Positions 35,526 through 45,010 of a DNA stretch of 64,000 nt are shown one piece after another. The notes beneath the pieces are model-generated. The model did no database searches and was not told the origin of the DNA. It was given only the letters and a program-made list of their open reading frames with translations. The stretch comes from Paraburkholderia largidicola. Its GTDB lineage: Bacteria; Pseudomonadota; Gammaproteobacteria; Burkholderiales; Burkholderiaceae. Location: NCBI RefSeq assembly GCF_013426895.1, contig NZ_AP023176.1, forward strand, positions 310,001 to 374,000. The letters run 5' to 3'. The position numbers and the translations under genes were made by a program. Position 1 is the first letter of the stretch; every line of letters starts with the position of its first letter.

Positions 35526-35840
35526 ATGAATAAGGCAACCCGCGCACTTATCGCGGCCGTCGCCGCGCTCGCGCTGTCGGGCGGCGCTTATGCACAGACG
35601 GCTGGTGGTTCGGCTGGTGGCGGCTCGAGCCATGGCAGCACGTCCAGCCCGGCAACCAATCAGATGAACGACTCAACGAGCGGCTACGGCACGCCTGGCA
35701 CCACCGGTTCGGATAGCGGTATGAGCGCCGGATCGCAGAACCCGGGCATGCAGCAGGGTCCGAACAATAGTTCAACGCCGGCTCCGAAGACCAATAACAC
35801 GCTTGCGACCCCAACTACCAAGTCACCGGCTAGCAATTAA
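35526..35840 (+). CDS. Small exported low-complexity protein
   Basis: A 104-residue protein with a signal peptide ending GAYAQ. The mature part is made mostly of Gly, Ser, Thr, Asn and Pro, without cysteines or charged clusters, so it is probably disordered. AAGGAGG eight bases upstream is a strong ribosome site, so it is likely expressed well. Similar short exported proteins are common in Burkholderia; the role is unknown. Confidence 0.72.
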   Translation: MNKATRALIAAVAALALSGGAYAQTAGGSAGGGSSHGSTSSPATNQMNDSTSGYGTPGTTGSDSGMSAGSQNPGMQQGPNNSSTPAPKTNNTLATPTTKSPASN

Positions 35841-36379
35841 AGATTGCTGCGCGGTGCAAGTGAGCGCAAGCGACTAAGCGCCTGGATCGTGTAGGGCACA
35901 AAAGCGCCTGAGGCGGCCGCCATAGGCGGTGGCAGGCGCCGGTTATACGGCCGACCTACACGATCGGCGTCACCGATAAGGTGGGATTCGAGTGTGATCG
36001 TCCCGAGGGACATGCTGCGCTTTCACGAGCGCGTCGTATCCACTGTTGCAAGAGAGGTCGTGAGGGGCCGCACGCGTGCGACTTCGGCGCGACTACCCGG
36101 CGCCTACGCTGGCGTCTGTTGCGGTACTGGTTCTCGCAGCGTCTATGCTTGCCACCTACGTTCTGGCGTGACCTATGTGCTACCACTGGTCGAACCGCTA
36201 TGGCGTGCTCGATAGTCATGCGTTGCTGCAATAGCGGGACGCATCTCGAACTTCTTTTATTCGACGGCGCTCACGACATACGAAAAGGGCTTGGGGCGCT
36301 TCAACGCGCGCTGGCGAGCGGCCGCAGGCGGAAGCGATAGGTGCAAGCACGCGTCTGGATTCCTGAGCCCCTCAATCCA
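35841..36379. other. Gene-free stretch with a large nested hairpin
   Basis: No gene is supported between the exported protein and the TPR gene. The nested hairpin at its left end is listed separately; the rest appears empty. Confidence 0.45.
35885..35965 (+). repeat. Large nested inverted repeat, possible structured RNA or terminator
   Basis: Outer arms GATCGTGTAGG and CCTACACGATC are perfect over 11 bases. Inside, GCGCCTG pairs with CAGGCGC, and inside that GCCGCC pairs with GGCGGT around ATA. The whole folds into one long bulged stem of 81 bases, starting 44 bases after the stop of the small exported protein. Confidence 0.6.
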
Positions 36380-38089
36380 TCAAGAACGCTCCGCGCTCAG
36401 CGCATCACGAAGCGCCTTAACCACACTATCCCAGTCGCCGAGCGCAGGTTGCCTGAACAACCGGACGCCCGGATACCACGGACTATCTGTGCGATCGAGC
36501 AGCCACCGCCAGCACGTATCGAACCGGTTCATGATCCACACCGGCTTGTTCAACGCACCCGCGAGATGAGCAACAGCGGTATCGACCGTGATGACGAGAT
36601 CGAGGTTCTCCACCAGCGCAGCCGTGTCCGCGAAGTCATCGAGTTCATTGGTGTAGTCGATGATGCGCTCGCCGAACGCCGGTTTGTCGCGCAGTTGCTG
36701 CGCGGCGGGACCTTTCTGCAGGCTGTAAAAGCGCACGTGCGGCACATCGAGCACAGGTCCTAACGTATCGAGCGTCACTGAGCGCCGCGAGTCGGTCTTC
36801 CTCAGTTCAGCGACATGCGGACGATTTCCGCCCGCCCACACGAGCCCGACCTTCAGCGCAGGCGCGCCGTCGCCAGCGAGCCGCTGCGCCCAGCGCTGCG
36901 TATCCGCGTTGTCCGCAGAAAGATAGGGCGTCCCGGCCGGAATGCTCGCGAGTTCGGTCCTGAATGCCAGCGGCAGACTAAGCAGCGGCGCGTGACAATC
37001 GAAGGCGGGCAGCGGTTGACCCTGCTCGATCAGTTCAGCAACGCCGTCAAGCGTCGCGAGCAGTCGCATCAGTTCCTTCGGCACTTCGAGAACGACGCGT
37101 GCACCCATTGCGGCAACGAGGGGCGCATAGCGACAGAACTGCAGCGTGTCGCCCAGCCCTTGCTCCGCATGCAGCAGAATGGTTTTGCCTTCGAGCGGAA
37201 ATTCGCCGAGCCATAGCGGCTGTGTGAAGCCCCGCTGCGACGCCTTGATGCGATGACGCTGCCAGCGCCATTCGTATTCGCGCCAGCCCTGTTCCAGCCG
37301 CCCCGTTTGCAGCAGACACAACGCGTAGTTCCAATGCGCCTCTGCCCAATCGGCGTCCAGCGCGAGTGCTCGCTCGTAGGACTGCAGCGCTTCGTCGTGC
37401 CGCTTCATGTCGACGAGCGTGAGGCCGAGATTGTTCCAGCCATCGACGAATGCCGGGGCGAGTTCGAGCGCGCGCTGGTAGCTCGCTTGCGCGTCCAGTG
37501 GACGGTTCATGTCGCTCAGCGCGTTCGCGCGATTGCTCCATGCGTCGGCATAACGGGCCTGCAGCGCGATGGCCTGATCGCAGCTCGCGAGCGCGTCGGC
37601 GGGACGGTCAAGGTCGCGCAACACGCAGGCACGGTTGTTCCATGCCTGTGCGAGCTCGGGCTGCAAGGCGAGCGCCTTGTCGAAGCTCGCCAGCGCTTCC
37701 GCAGGCCGGTCGAGTCCCGCCAGCGCGTTGCCGCGATTGTTCAATGCATCGGGAAAACCGGGTTGCAGCGCCAGCGCGCGGCTGGCGCTGGCCAAACCCT
37801 CGTTGAAGCGGCGCTGCGCGTTATAGGCGTAGGCGAGATTCGAGTGCAGCGGTGCCTGCTTTCCGTTGATCGACACCGCCTTCTGCAATAACTCGACGCC
37901 TTCGTCGATACGTCCCGCCTGTAACGACAGCGCGCCGAGCAACTGGATCGCGTCGAAGTGCATGGGACGCAGGGCGAGAATCTCGCGATAGATCTCCTCG
38001 GCTTCGGGCTGCGCACCGTTTTGCTGCATTGCTACGGCTTCGCGAAGCATCGCGTCGATGCGGCGCTGCTGATTTGCTGTTTTGCTCAT
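36380..38089 (-). CDS. TPR protein with glycosyltransferase-9-like C-terminal domain
   Basis: A 569-residue protein. About residues 15-285 are seven or eight tetratricopeptide repeats (for example PDALNNRGNALAGLDRPAEA). The C-terminal half (about 300-560) has the fold of the ADP-heptose-type transferases (GT9-like): ILLHAEQGLGDTLQFCRYAP near the start and VITVDTAVAHLAGALNKPVW near the end. Such proteins are often near cell-surface sugar genes and act in the cytoplasm. Neither donor nor acceptor is known. It has no signal peptide. Confidence 0.85.
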   Translation of the reverse strand: MSKTANQQRRIDAMLREAVAMQQNGAQPEAEEIYREILALRPMHFDAIQLLGALSLQAGRIDEGVELLQKAVSINGKQAPLHSNLAYAYNAQRRFNEGLASASRALALQPGFPDALNNRGNALAGLDRPAEALASFDKALALQPELAQAWNNRACVLRDLDRPADALASCDQAIALQARYADAWSNRANALSDMNRPLDAQASYQRALELAPAFVDGWNNLGLTLVDMKRHDEALQSYERALALDADWAEAHWNYALCLLQTGRLEQGWREYEWRWQRHRIKASQRGFTQPLWLGEFPLEGKTILLHAEQGLGDTLQFCRYAPLVAAMGARVVLEVPKELMRLLATLDGVAELIEQGQPLPAFDCHAPLLSLPLAFRTELASIPAGTPYLSADNADTQRWAQRLAGDGAPALKVGLVWAGGNRPHVAELRKTDSRRSVTLDTLGPVLDVPHVRFYSLQKGPAAQQLRDKPAFGERIIDYTNELDDFADTAALVENLDLVITVDTAVAHLAGALNKPVWIMNRFDTCWRWLLDRTDSPWYPGVRLFRQPALGDWDSVVKALRDALSAERS

Positions 38090-38237
38090 ACGCGGCAGGG
38101 TCGCCGACGCATCCGTTGACGCTCAAGGGTCGGCGGGATGGCCGGGACGAGTTTCAGTTGACCAGATGCCGTGCATTATCGCCGATGCGAATCGGACACA
38201 TCGGGTTCGCTGGCTGACCTCGTCACGCGGCTTGCCG

Positions 38238-38507
38238 TTAGCTGCCGAAGAAGATGTTGCAGTAGCTGACGGGGCCTGTACAGTTGTCGTGTGACGTGCT
38301 GCTGCCGCCACCACGATGCCAGAAGCCGCCCGCCTTTTTCTGCGCCCCGGCCTGGTCCATGCCAGTCGTGCTACCGCCGTAGCCCGATTCCGACGCGGTG
38401 CTCTGCTGCGCCGCCTGTGCGGGAGGACTGCTTTCCTGAGCCTGTGACAATGCGGGGACGGCGAGGGCCGTTGCGATGACTAAGGTGCGAACAAACAGTT
38501 TCATCAT
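38238..38507 (-). CDS. Small exported low-complexity protein with two cysteines
   Basis: An 89-residue protein with a signal peptide ending LSQAQ. The mature part is Gln/Ser/Gly rich and carries two cysteines (DNCTGPVSYCN) that could form one disulphide. The first two codons are both Met, so the start may be one codon later. It sits downstream of the efflux operon on the same strand, but is probably independent. The role is unknown. Confidence 0.6.
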   Translation of the reverse strand: MMKLFVRTLVIATALAVPALSQAQESSPPAQAAQQSTASESGYGGSTTGMDQAGAQKKAGGFWHRGGGSSTSHDNCTGPVSYCNIFFGS

Positions 38508-38603
38508 GCTCTCCAGGGACGACCTGCCGCAGAAGCGTGTCCACGGCGCTTAAGAAATGGATAAACGTGGAGGGAGGCGCGGCAGCACGCCATGGCCGCC
38601 ACA

Positions 38604-40142
38604 TCAATGACGCACATCCTGTTGCGCGTACGACGATTCCCATCCGCCGCCCAGCACCTTGCATAAGGTGATCAGGTTGGCAGCGGCGTCGGCCTTGCTT
38701 TGCTCCAGGTTGCTCTGGGCGTCGAGCAATTGCCTTTGCACATTGAGCACATCGAGAAAATCGACGGCGCCGGCCTTGTACCGCTGACGCGCAATCGAGA
38801 GCGCGCGCAGATTGAGACTCACGACTTCTTCCAGTCGATCGTGCCGGCGCTGTTCAGCGTCATAAACGATCAACGCGTCGTCCACCTCGCGCCACGCCTC
38901 GAGCACGGTGCGTTTGTAGACGATTGCCGCTTCCTGCTGTTGCGCCTCGCGCAACTGGAGCGTGCCCTTGAGGCGTCCGCCTTCGAAGATCGGCAGCGTG
39001 ATCGACGGTCCAACGACAAACTGACCGGACGCCCAATCCGCGAGATTCGAGAGCTGAAGACTCTGGAATCCGGCGCTGCCATTCAGCGAGATGCGTGGAT
39101 AAAAGTCGGCCTTTGCCATGCCGATAGCCGCCGTCGCCGCATGCAGTTGCGCCTCGGCCTTTCTGATGTCGGGCCTGCGCTGCACGAGTTCGGACGGAAA
39201 TCCGATCGGCACCTGGCTGGGAAGCCCCGGAACGTCGCGTGTCTCGACGAGCATCTGACGCAGCGCGCCGGGCTGCTCGGCCAGCAACACGCCGATCGCA
39301 TTGATCGTCGTTTCGCTGCGCGATTCGAGCGTCGGAATCAGACTTTCGATCGTCGCTACCTGGGCGGACGCGTTGGCCACGTCGAGATCGGTCGTCACGC
39401 CTTCACGTACGCGCGTTTGCGTGAGCTTCGTGGCGTCGCGCGCAATCTCGAGATTCTGATGAGCGATCTGAAGCAGCGCCTGCGTGTCGCGCAGTTGAAT
39501 GTAATCGCGTGCGAGTTCGGCACGCGCCGACAACAGCACCGCGTTGCGCTCTTCGTAAGAAGCATCCGTCAATGCCGACGCCGCTTCTACGCTACGTCGA
39601 ACCCGGCCCCAGATGTCGACTTCCCACGACGCGTCAAAACCGAACTGATACAGGTTGTAAGCCGGCGACCCCTTGCTGCCAGGCAAAGGCGCGACGCCGA
39701 GCGGTGCGCTGCCTGAAGCCGATTGCGGCTGGCTGTCCGTCGGCGAGACGCCGAGCAACGACAGAATGCCGTTCGGGCTGCCGCGCTCGCGGTTGTACGA
39801 AGCGGCGCCCGTGACGGTCGGATATTCCGCGGCCCCTGCAACACGCTGTTCTGCCCGGCTTTGCCGCAAACGGGCAGAGGCCGCTGCCACGTCGAGATTG
39901 GCGTCGGCCAGTTTCTGTTCGAGCGCGTTCAGCGTGGGATCGTTGAACAGCAGCCACCAATCCGGATTGAACGCGGTTTCGGTTGCCTTGCTCGGGGCCT
40001 GTGCGGTCTGCGTACGATTGAAGACGTCGGGTGTAGTCGATGTCGGACGTTCGAAATTGGGACCCACCAGACAGCCGCTAAGTGCAAAGCAAAGCAATAC
40101 TGCCAACGCGGGCGTACGAATGGAAAGCTCGCGCGCGTTCAT
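38604..40142 (-). CDS. Efflux outer-membrane lipoprotein, NodT/OprM family
   Basis: A 512-residue TolC-like outer-membrane channel. It begins with a lipoprotein signal whose lipobox is LSGC (Cys24), then GPNFERP, the family hallmark; two TolC repeats follow. It works with the membrane-fusion protein immediately upstream, with which it overlaps by four bases (ATGA), so they are translated together. Substrates are likely drugs or aromatic compounds, by family. Confidence 0.92.
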   Translation of the reverse strand: MNARELSIRTPALAVLLCFALSGCLVGPNFERPTSTTPDVFNRTQTAQAPSKATETAFNPDWWLLFNDPTLNALEQKLADANLDVAAASARLRQSRAEQRVAGAAEYPTVTGAASYNRERGSPNGILSLLGVSPTDSQPQSASGSAPLGVAPLPGSKGSPAYNLYQFGFDASWEVDIWGRVRRSVEAASALTDASYEERNAVLLSARAELARDYIQLRDTQALLQIAHQNLEIARDATKLTQTRVREGVTTDLDVANASAQVATIESLIPTLESRSETTINAIGVLLAEQPGALRQMLVETRDVPGLPSQVPIGFPSELVQRRPDIRKAEAQLHAATAAIGMAKADFYPRISLNGSAGFQSLQLSNLADWASGQFVVGPSITLPIFEGGRLKGTLQLREAQQQEAAIVYKRTVLEAWREVDDALIVYDAEQRRHDRLEEVVSLNLRALSIARQRYKAGAVDFLDVLNVQRQLLDAQSNLEQSKADAAANLITLCKVLGGGWESSYAQQDVRH

Positions 40143-41215
40143 TTCTTGTCCGCTCCCGCGATCGTCGCGTCACCATGCTTGCTCACCGCCACTTCCGCTT
40201 CGACAGACAGGCCGACGCTCAATGCGGATGCCGCCTGTTGTCCCGGTTCGATCGTTATCTTGACGGGCACGCGCTGCACGACCTTCGTGAAGTTGCCCGT
40301 CGCGTTGTCGGGTGCGATCGGCGCGAAGCTCACGCCGGTTGCCGGGGCGAGACTGTCGATACGCCCCTGAATGACCACGCCTGGAAAGCTGTCGACCTTG
40401 ATACGCACGCGTTCGCCGGGCCGCATGTTGGTGATCTGGTTTTCCTGGAAGTTGGCGACCACATAGGCATCCGAAAGCGGCACGATCGCGAGCAGCGGCG
40501 CGCCAGGCGTGACGAACGCACCGACCCGCACCGAACGCCTGCCCACCTTGCCGTCGACAGGCGCATGAATCTCCGTATAGGACAGATTGAGCCTGGCCTG
40601 CTCCAGCACGGCCTGAGCGTGTGCCAACGCACCAGCGGCCTTATCGCGCTGCGTACGCAGCACGTCGAGGTTCTGTTCGGTCGCGGCCAGCGCAGCACGG
40701 TCATGCGCCTGTTGCGCGAGTTGTTCGGCGAGCGCACTCGCAGCGTGCTGATGCTCCTGCATCGTGCCCGCGCCAGACTCGGACAGATTCTGATAACGCG
40801 CGGCATTCGCCCGCGCGTAATCGATGGATGCTTCGTCGGCGCGCAGCGTGGCGCGCGCCTGATCGACGAGTGAAGGATGACGCGCGATCTCGGCGTCGTA
40901 GTTCGCAACCGATGCTTTTGCGGCAGCCACATCGGCCTGCGCAGTCGACAACGCAGCCTGGAAGTCGCGATCGTCGATACGCACCATCAATTGCCCAGCC
41001 TTCAACTGCTGGTTGTCCTCGACGAGTACCTCTGAAACCTGGCCGGCAATGCGCGGCGCGACCAGTGTGAAATCCGCGGCCACGTAGGCGTCGTTGGTGG
41101 ATTCATAGTCTGGATTTGAAAGCAGCTTCGTACAACCCCAGGCAGCGATGGCCAGCACGACGACGACGGCGGCGATGCGAACCAGTTTGGGGGGGAATCG
41201 GGTGAGGAATGACAT
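40139..41215 (-). CDS. HlyD/EmrA-type membrane-fusion protein
   Basis: A 358-residue periplasmic adaptor with one N-terminal membrane helix (about residues 12-30), a lipoyl-like half-motif near VAPRIAGQVSEVLVEDNQQL, a long coiled-coil hairpin (95-195) and the second half-motif HAPVDGKVGRRSV. It links an EmrB-type carrier to the outer-membrane channel. Downstream it overlaps the channel gene; upstream the carrier gene is frameshifted, so the adaptor may currently lack its pump. Confidence 0.9.
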   Translation of the reverse strand: MSFLTRFPPKLVRIAAVVVVLAIAAWGCTKLLSNPDYESTNDAYVAADFTLVAPRIAGQVSEVLVEDNQQLKAGQLMVRIDDRDFQAALSTAQADVAAAKASVANYDAEIARHPSLVDQARATLRADEASIDYARANAARYQNLSESGAGTMQEHQHAASALAEQLAQQAHDRAALAATEQNLDVLRTQRDKAAGALAHAQAVLEQARLNLSYTEIHAPVDGKVGRRSVRVGAFVTPGAPLLAIVPLSDAYVVANFQENQITNMRPGERVRIKVDSFPGVVIQGRIDSLAPATGVSFAPIAPDNATGNFTKVVQRVPVKITIEPGQQAASALSVGLSVEAEVAVSKHGDATIAGADKK

Positions 41216-41227
41216 ATGAATCGATGG

Positions 41228-42854
41228 TTAGCGGGTGGAGGGCGGTGTCGTGCTCCACGGCGGATAGATGCGCACTGGCAGCACTGGTACAAGAAGGAGA
41301 GCGGCGACGGCGATCACCGCCATCACGCGATAGAGGTCGGCGGACGTCAGCACCACGGCCTGCTCGTGAATGCGGTGCGCGAGTTCGCCGAGACTATGTG
41401 CGGCGTCGACGCTCTGGCTGGCGATCAAGGCGTTGTTGCCCAGATGGTCGACCAGCATGCTCGAATGAAAATGTTCGCGAGCCGTGCCCACGCCGTCGAT
41501 CAGCGCCGTTGCCGCCACGCCAGTGAATGCCTTCAGTGAATTGAACATGGCGGAAGCGAAAGGGCCTTCCGTCGGCGGCAAGCCGGTCGTCACGCCCATC
41601 AGGATGGCGACGATCACCATCGGCTGTGCGACGATCTGCAACGACTGGAGCCAGTAAAAATTCTCGCGAACCCATTCGGAAGTCATGAAGCTTCCGAGGA
41701 AGCACGTGGTGGCGACCAGCGACAGTCCGAATGCCATGATCCACCGCGAATCGATCCGGCGCATGTTCAGCAGGGCGGCCGTCAGCGGAAGCGTAATCAG
41801 CAGCGGAATGGCAACCAGCAGCGCCAACGGTGCAGTTTGGAGTGGCCTGTACGTGTGCACCTTCGCAAGGAACTGGGCGGGAATCACAGCGACACCAACC
41901 AGCAGCATGACGGCGCCGACGAGCGTCGACAGTCCATGTGAGAAGTTTCGGCGGTACAGCAACTGCAGCTTGAAAAACGGCACCGGCTGATACCACTCGT
42001 TGACGAGAAACGCGACGAAAAGAAGTATTCCTCCGAACAGCATCACGCAGATAAACGTCGAATTGAGCCAGTCGAGCCGATCCCCCTGCAACAGGCCGAT
42101 GACGAGCATCGCGACACCCGGACCGCCCGTGAATAATCCGACCCAATTGAAAGAGCGGAATCTTTCGAGTTTGACGGCGTCTTGCGGCAGGCCATACTGG
42201 ATCGCCACGCAACTCAACAGGCCGAACGGCACCGTTTGCCAGAACGCCATCTTCCAGCTCACGTATTCCGTCCACAACGCGGCGAGCGGCGTGCCGATCG
42301 TGGGCCCGAAGGTTGCGGTGAGCGCGTATCCCGCAAGCCCGTACAGCTTGATTTTGGGGCGGCAGATAGCGCAACGCCACGATGATCAGCATGGGAGGCA
42401 AACAGCCGCCGGCGATGCCCTGCAGAATACGCAGCACATAAAACGTCGACAGGTTCGGCGAGAACGGACACAGGAACGCAACCAGCATCGATGCCATCAC
42501 CGCACCTATCGTGAACCGCTTCAAGGTGAAGGTGATGCCGAACCACGGTGCAAAGATCATCGTGGACACATTGGCGGCTTCGAACAGCACGGTCAGCCAG
42601 CTGCCGTCGTCATGTCCGATGGAAAGCGCGCCGCGCACGTCCGTCATGGCAAGGGCCGTGACCTGTTCGTTGACGATTGCCAGCAGCGACGCGAGCAGCA
42701 TCCCGCTCAGACCAATGGCCAGGCGCAGCGACATCTCCGCTTGCGCGGGTGCCTGCGGCGCGGGTGTCGGCGCTTGCGGTGCAGGCAACGGGGCGGGAGA
42801 CGACGCAACAACCGGGCCGGCCGTTTCAGTCGTCGAGGGATTGACACTCGTCAT
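41228..42854 (-). pseudogene. EmrB-type MFS multidrug carrier (DHA2), frameshifted by one base
   Basis: The N-terminal third reads normally (14-helix DHA2 family: LLASLLAIVNEQVTALAMTD, VLRILQGIAGGCLPPMLIIV) up to ALRYLPP. There a C run (read on the minus strand; GGGG at 42356-42359 on the plus strand) has one base too many. Skipping one base restores KIKLYGLAGYALTATFGPTI and the rest to the end. The full product would be about 541 residues. A genuine mutation, an assembly error or a phase-variable tract are all possible. It is the first gene of the efflux operon, 12 bases before the adaptor. Confidence 0.85.
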
Positions 42855-43419
42855 AGGGGTGCGCTCGGCAAATAGTCCTCAACAACGCATCGCATCTGGG
42901 ATGAACCTTCAGACGATGGACGCTGATGGAGACCTCAGGTGTTCCAGGTCAAGACCGTTGCAATGATCTCCTGATCATTTACGTGGTTAATTCACCCGGA
43001 ATTGCCGCGGTGTCTTCACCGCGCGATGACGTGACTAATTCTAGGAGTTGAATGGGTGTTCTTAAAGTCGTCACATGTAGCGTTTTAGGCCATTCGATTT
43101 TGAAATCTGGCCATGCCCGTTATGTAAGGACTTTTTGGCGGTCAAATGGAAATTGACTTTTTCCATTTGATCAATCCGGGCATATCGTCATAAGGTTGGC
43201 GCGGGCTGGTGCCGTCAGTCCTGGATGAAGCGTTTCAGCATCGCAGTCACTGCATGTGCAGTAATCCGACAAATAAGCTTTTAACAAACCCCTCTTAATC
43301 TGAAACACATAGTTGTTTTGCTTGCATCGACGGAAATCCAGGCGCCGGATAGAATCAAATCAGGTCGGATAAATTCGACAGCCTGCAATGGATTAACTGT
43401 TATTGATTGGTGAGCGAAA
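42855..43419. other. Gene-free promoter region of the efflux operon
   Basis: No gene is seen. Sequence is A+T-rich from about 43060 to 43390, and an 11-base perfect inverted repeat lies in its middle. Confidence 0.45.
43142..43170. repeat. Perfect 11-bp inverted repeat, possible operator
   Basis: TCAAATGGAAA and TTTCCATTTGA are separated by seven bases. It lies 288 bases upstream of the emrB start on the minus strand and 250 upstream of the next plus-strand gene. Confidence 0.55.
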
Positions 43420-43620
43420 ATGAAATTCTCTGTTAAAGAAGCAATTGGGTCGGACGATATTTCCAGAATCCAGCGTGCGATGAAGAGCGTTGACGCGGAC
43501 GCTCAAGTCGAGGTCAATGTCGACGCCAAGACGGTGAGCGTCGATTCCTGGCTGATGCCTGAAGAATTCTTCGTCGCGTTCCAGGACGAAGACTACAACG
43601 CGGCCATTCTCGAAGCATAG
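43420..43620 (+). CDS. Heavy-metal-associated-like domain protein without CxxC
   Basis: A 66-residue protein with the beta-alpha-beta-beta-alpha-beta pattern of copper chaperones (MKFSVKEAIGSDDISRIQRA, then VEVNVDAKTVSVDSW). The metal-binding CxxC loop is absent; the corresponding loop is EAIGSDD. It may therefore bind no metal, or act in protein contact. An exact ribosome site is not obvious. Confidence 0.6.
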   Translation: MKFSVKEAIGSDDISRIQRAMKSVDADAQVEVNVDAKTVSVDSWLMPEEFFVAFQDEDYNAAILEA

Positions 43621-43629
43621 CCGCCGACA

Positions 43630-43655
43630 TGGCCGGTGCGGTTTGCAACCGGCCA
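43630..43655. terminator. Hairpin between convergent genes
   Basis: TGGCCGGT pairs with ACCGGCCA around a ten-base loop, ten bases after one stop and eight from the other. It lacks a T run. Confidence 0.5.
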
Positions 43656-43662
43656 CAGCACA

Positions 43663-43869
43663 TCATGCATCGTCAGTACGGGTCGATCTGAGCAACACGA
43701 CCCAACCCGCTATCACGATGACGACGCCAGCCGCCACGTACCGGGCAATTTCTTCATGGCCGGAGAGCATTCCCTTGAATGCTGCGAGTGGGCCGCCCAC
43801 TGCGATAAACACACCGATCTTCAACAGAATCGATCTGAGCTTCAGCCGAAACATTAGCGCTCCCAACAT
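43663..43869 (-). CDS. Small two-helix membrane protein
   Basis: A 68-residue protein with two hydrophobic helices (about residues 14-33 and 44-60) joined by a short polar loop. It has a basic N-terminus. A later in-frame ATG would shorten it by five residues. No family was recognised. It is convergent with the HMA-like gene. Confidence 0.5.
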   Translation of the reverse strand: MLGALMFRLKLRSILLKIGVFIAVGGPLAAFKGMLSGHEEIARYVAAGVVIVIAGWVVLLRSTRTDDA

Positions 43870-44017
43870 TAGGCGAACAGGTCCATTGTCGGAGATGAAC
43901 CCGGCTTCCTGAAGCGCGCACGCAGCACGTTATGGGCCATTCAGTGTTCGAATTGCGCCAGGCTGAGTGTGCCGCAGAGAATCGCACATACAATTGCGTC
44001 GAGAACGGAAGTCGGGA

Positions 44018-44983
44018 ATGACGATGGACAAATTTCGAGAGATGGAGGTATTCGTCGCCATCGTTGATCGAGGCAGCTTTACCGGCGCGTCAGAGAAGCT
44101 CGGCATGTCGGCACCCACGGTTTCAAGGGCACTCAATTCGCTGGAAACACGAGTCGGCGCGCAGCTGATTGCGCGCACCACGCGCTCGATCCGTCCCACC
44201 GACGCGGGCATGTTCTACCTCGAAGCATGCCGCAGAGTGCTCGATACCATTGCCGATGCGGAATCGAATATCGCTGCTGAGCAAAGCAAACCTGCGGGCA
44301 CGCTGACTGTCTCCGCGCCCGTCCTGTTTGGCCAACGGTTCATCGCTCCCCTCATCAACGCCTACGCGAATAGCTATCCTGACGTCAGCGTGAATGTCGT
44401 CTATGTCGACCGTACGACGCGGCTGATCGAAGAAGGGGTGGATATCGCGATTCGCATTGGGCATCTTGGCGATTCTTCAGTGTTCGCGGTGCCATTGGGC
44501 TCTGTAAGCCGCCGAACCTACGCGGCACCGGCTTATCTCGACGCACTCGGGGAGCCTGTTCATCCCCGACAACTGAGCGACCATCACTGCGTGTCCTTTA
44601 CGGGCGTGACGCATCCGCTCGAATGGCTGTACTACGAAAACGGCTCGAGGCTACCTGTTCGGGTGCGCCCGCGAATGATCGTCGATCTGGCGCCCGCGGC
44701 GGTCATGGCTGCCGTCGATCGAGTTGGGATAACGCAATTGCTTTCCTATCAGGCGGCACCTGAAGTGCTCAGTGGAAGTCTGCAACGAATCCTGGCAGCG
44801 TTCGAACCGGAGTCGATTCCGGTGAATCTGCTGCACGTGGAGCGAAAGGGTACGAGCATGAAGATCCGCTCTTTCGTCGAACTCGTGACTGAAACACTAC
44901 GCAGAAACGTGCATCTTCAATTCATCGATGCGCCGAAGGCAGTGCGAGCACGCAGTGCAATCGCTGACGTGGCCGAACCGTAA
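44018..44983 (+). CDS. LysR family transcriptional regulator
   Basis: A 321-residue LysR-type regulator. The winged helix-turn-helix is at about residues 8-65 (FTGASEKLGMSAPTVSRALN), followed by the type-2 periplasmic-binding-protein-like sensor domain. It is closest in style to the large group of LysR proteins that control neighbouring oxidoreductases or efflux genes. The target is uncertain; the efflux operon 1.2 kb away, on the other strand, is a candidate. The start is chosen at MTMDKFREM with a GGAAG site upstream. Confidence 0.9.
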   Translation: MTMDKFREMEVFVAIVDRGSFTGASEKLGMSAPTVSRALNSLETRVGAQLIARTTRSIRPTDAGMFYLEACRRVLDTIADAESNIAAEQSKPAGTLTVSAPVLFGQRFIAPLINAYANSYPDVSVNVVYVDRTTRLIEEGVDIAIRIGHLGDSSVFAVPLGSVSRRTYAAPAYLDALGEPVHPRQLSDHHCVSFTGVTHPLEWLYYENGSRLPVRVRPRMIVDLAPAAVMAAVDRVGITQLLSYQAAPEVLSGSLQRILAAFEPESIPVNLLHVERKGTSMKIRSFVELVTETLRRNVHLQFIDAPKAVRARSAIADVAEP

Positions 44984-45010
44984 AGCGTGGTTCATCCAGT
45001 GCGAGAGGAT

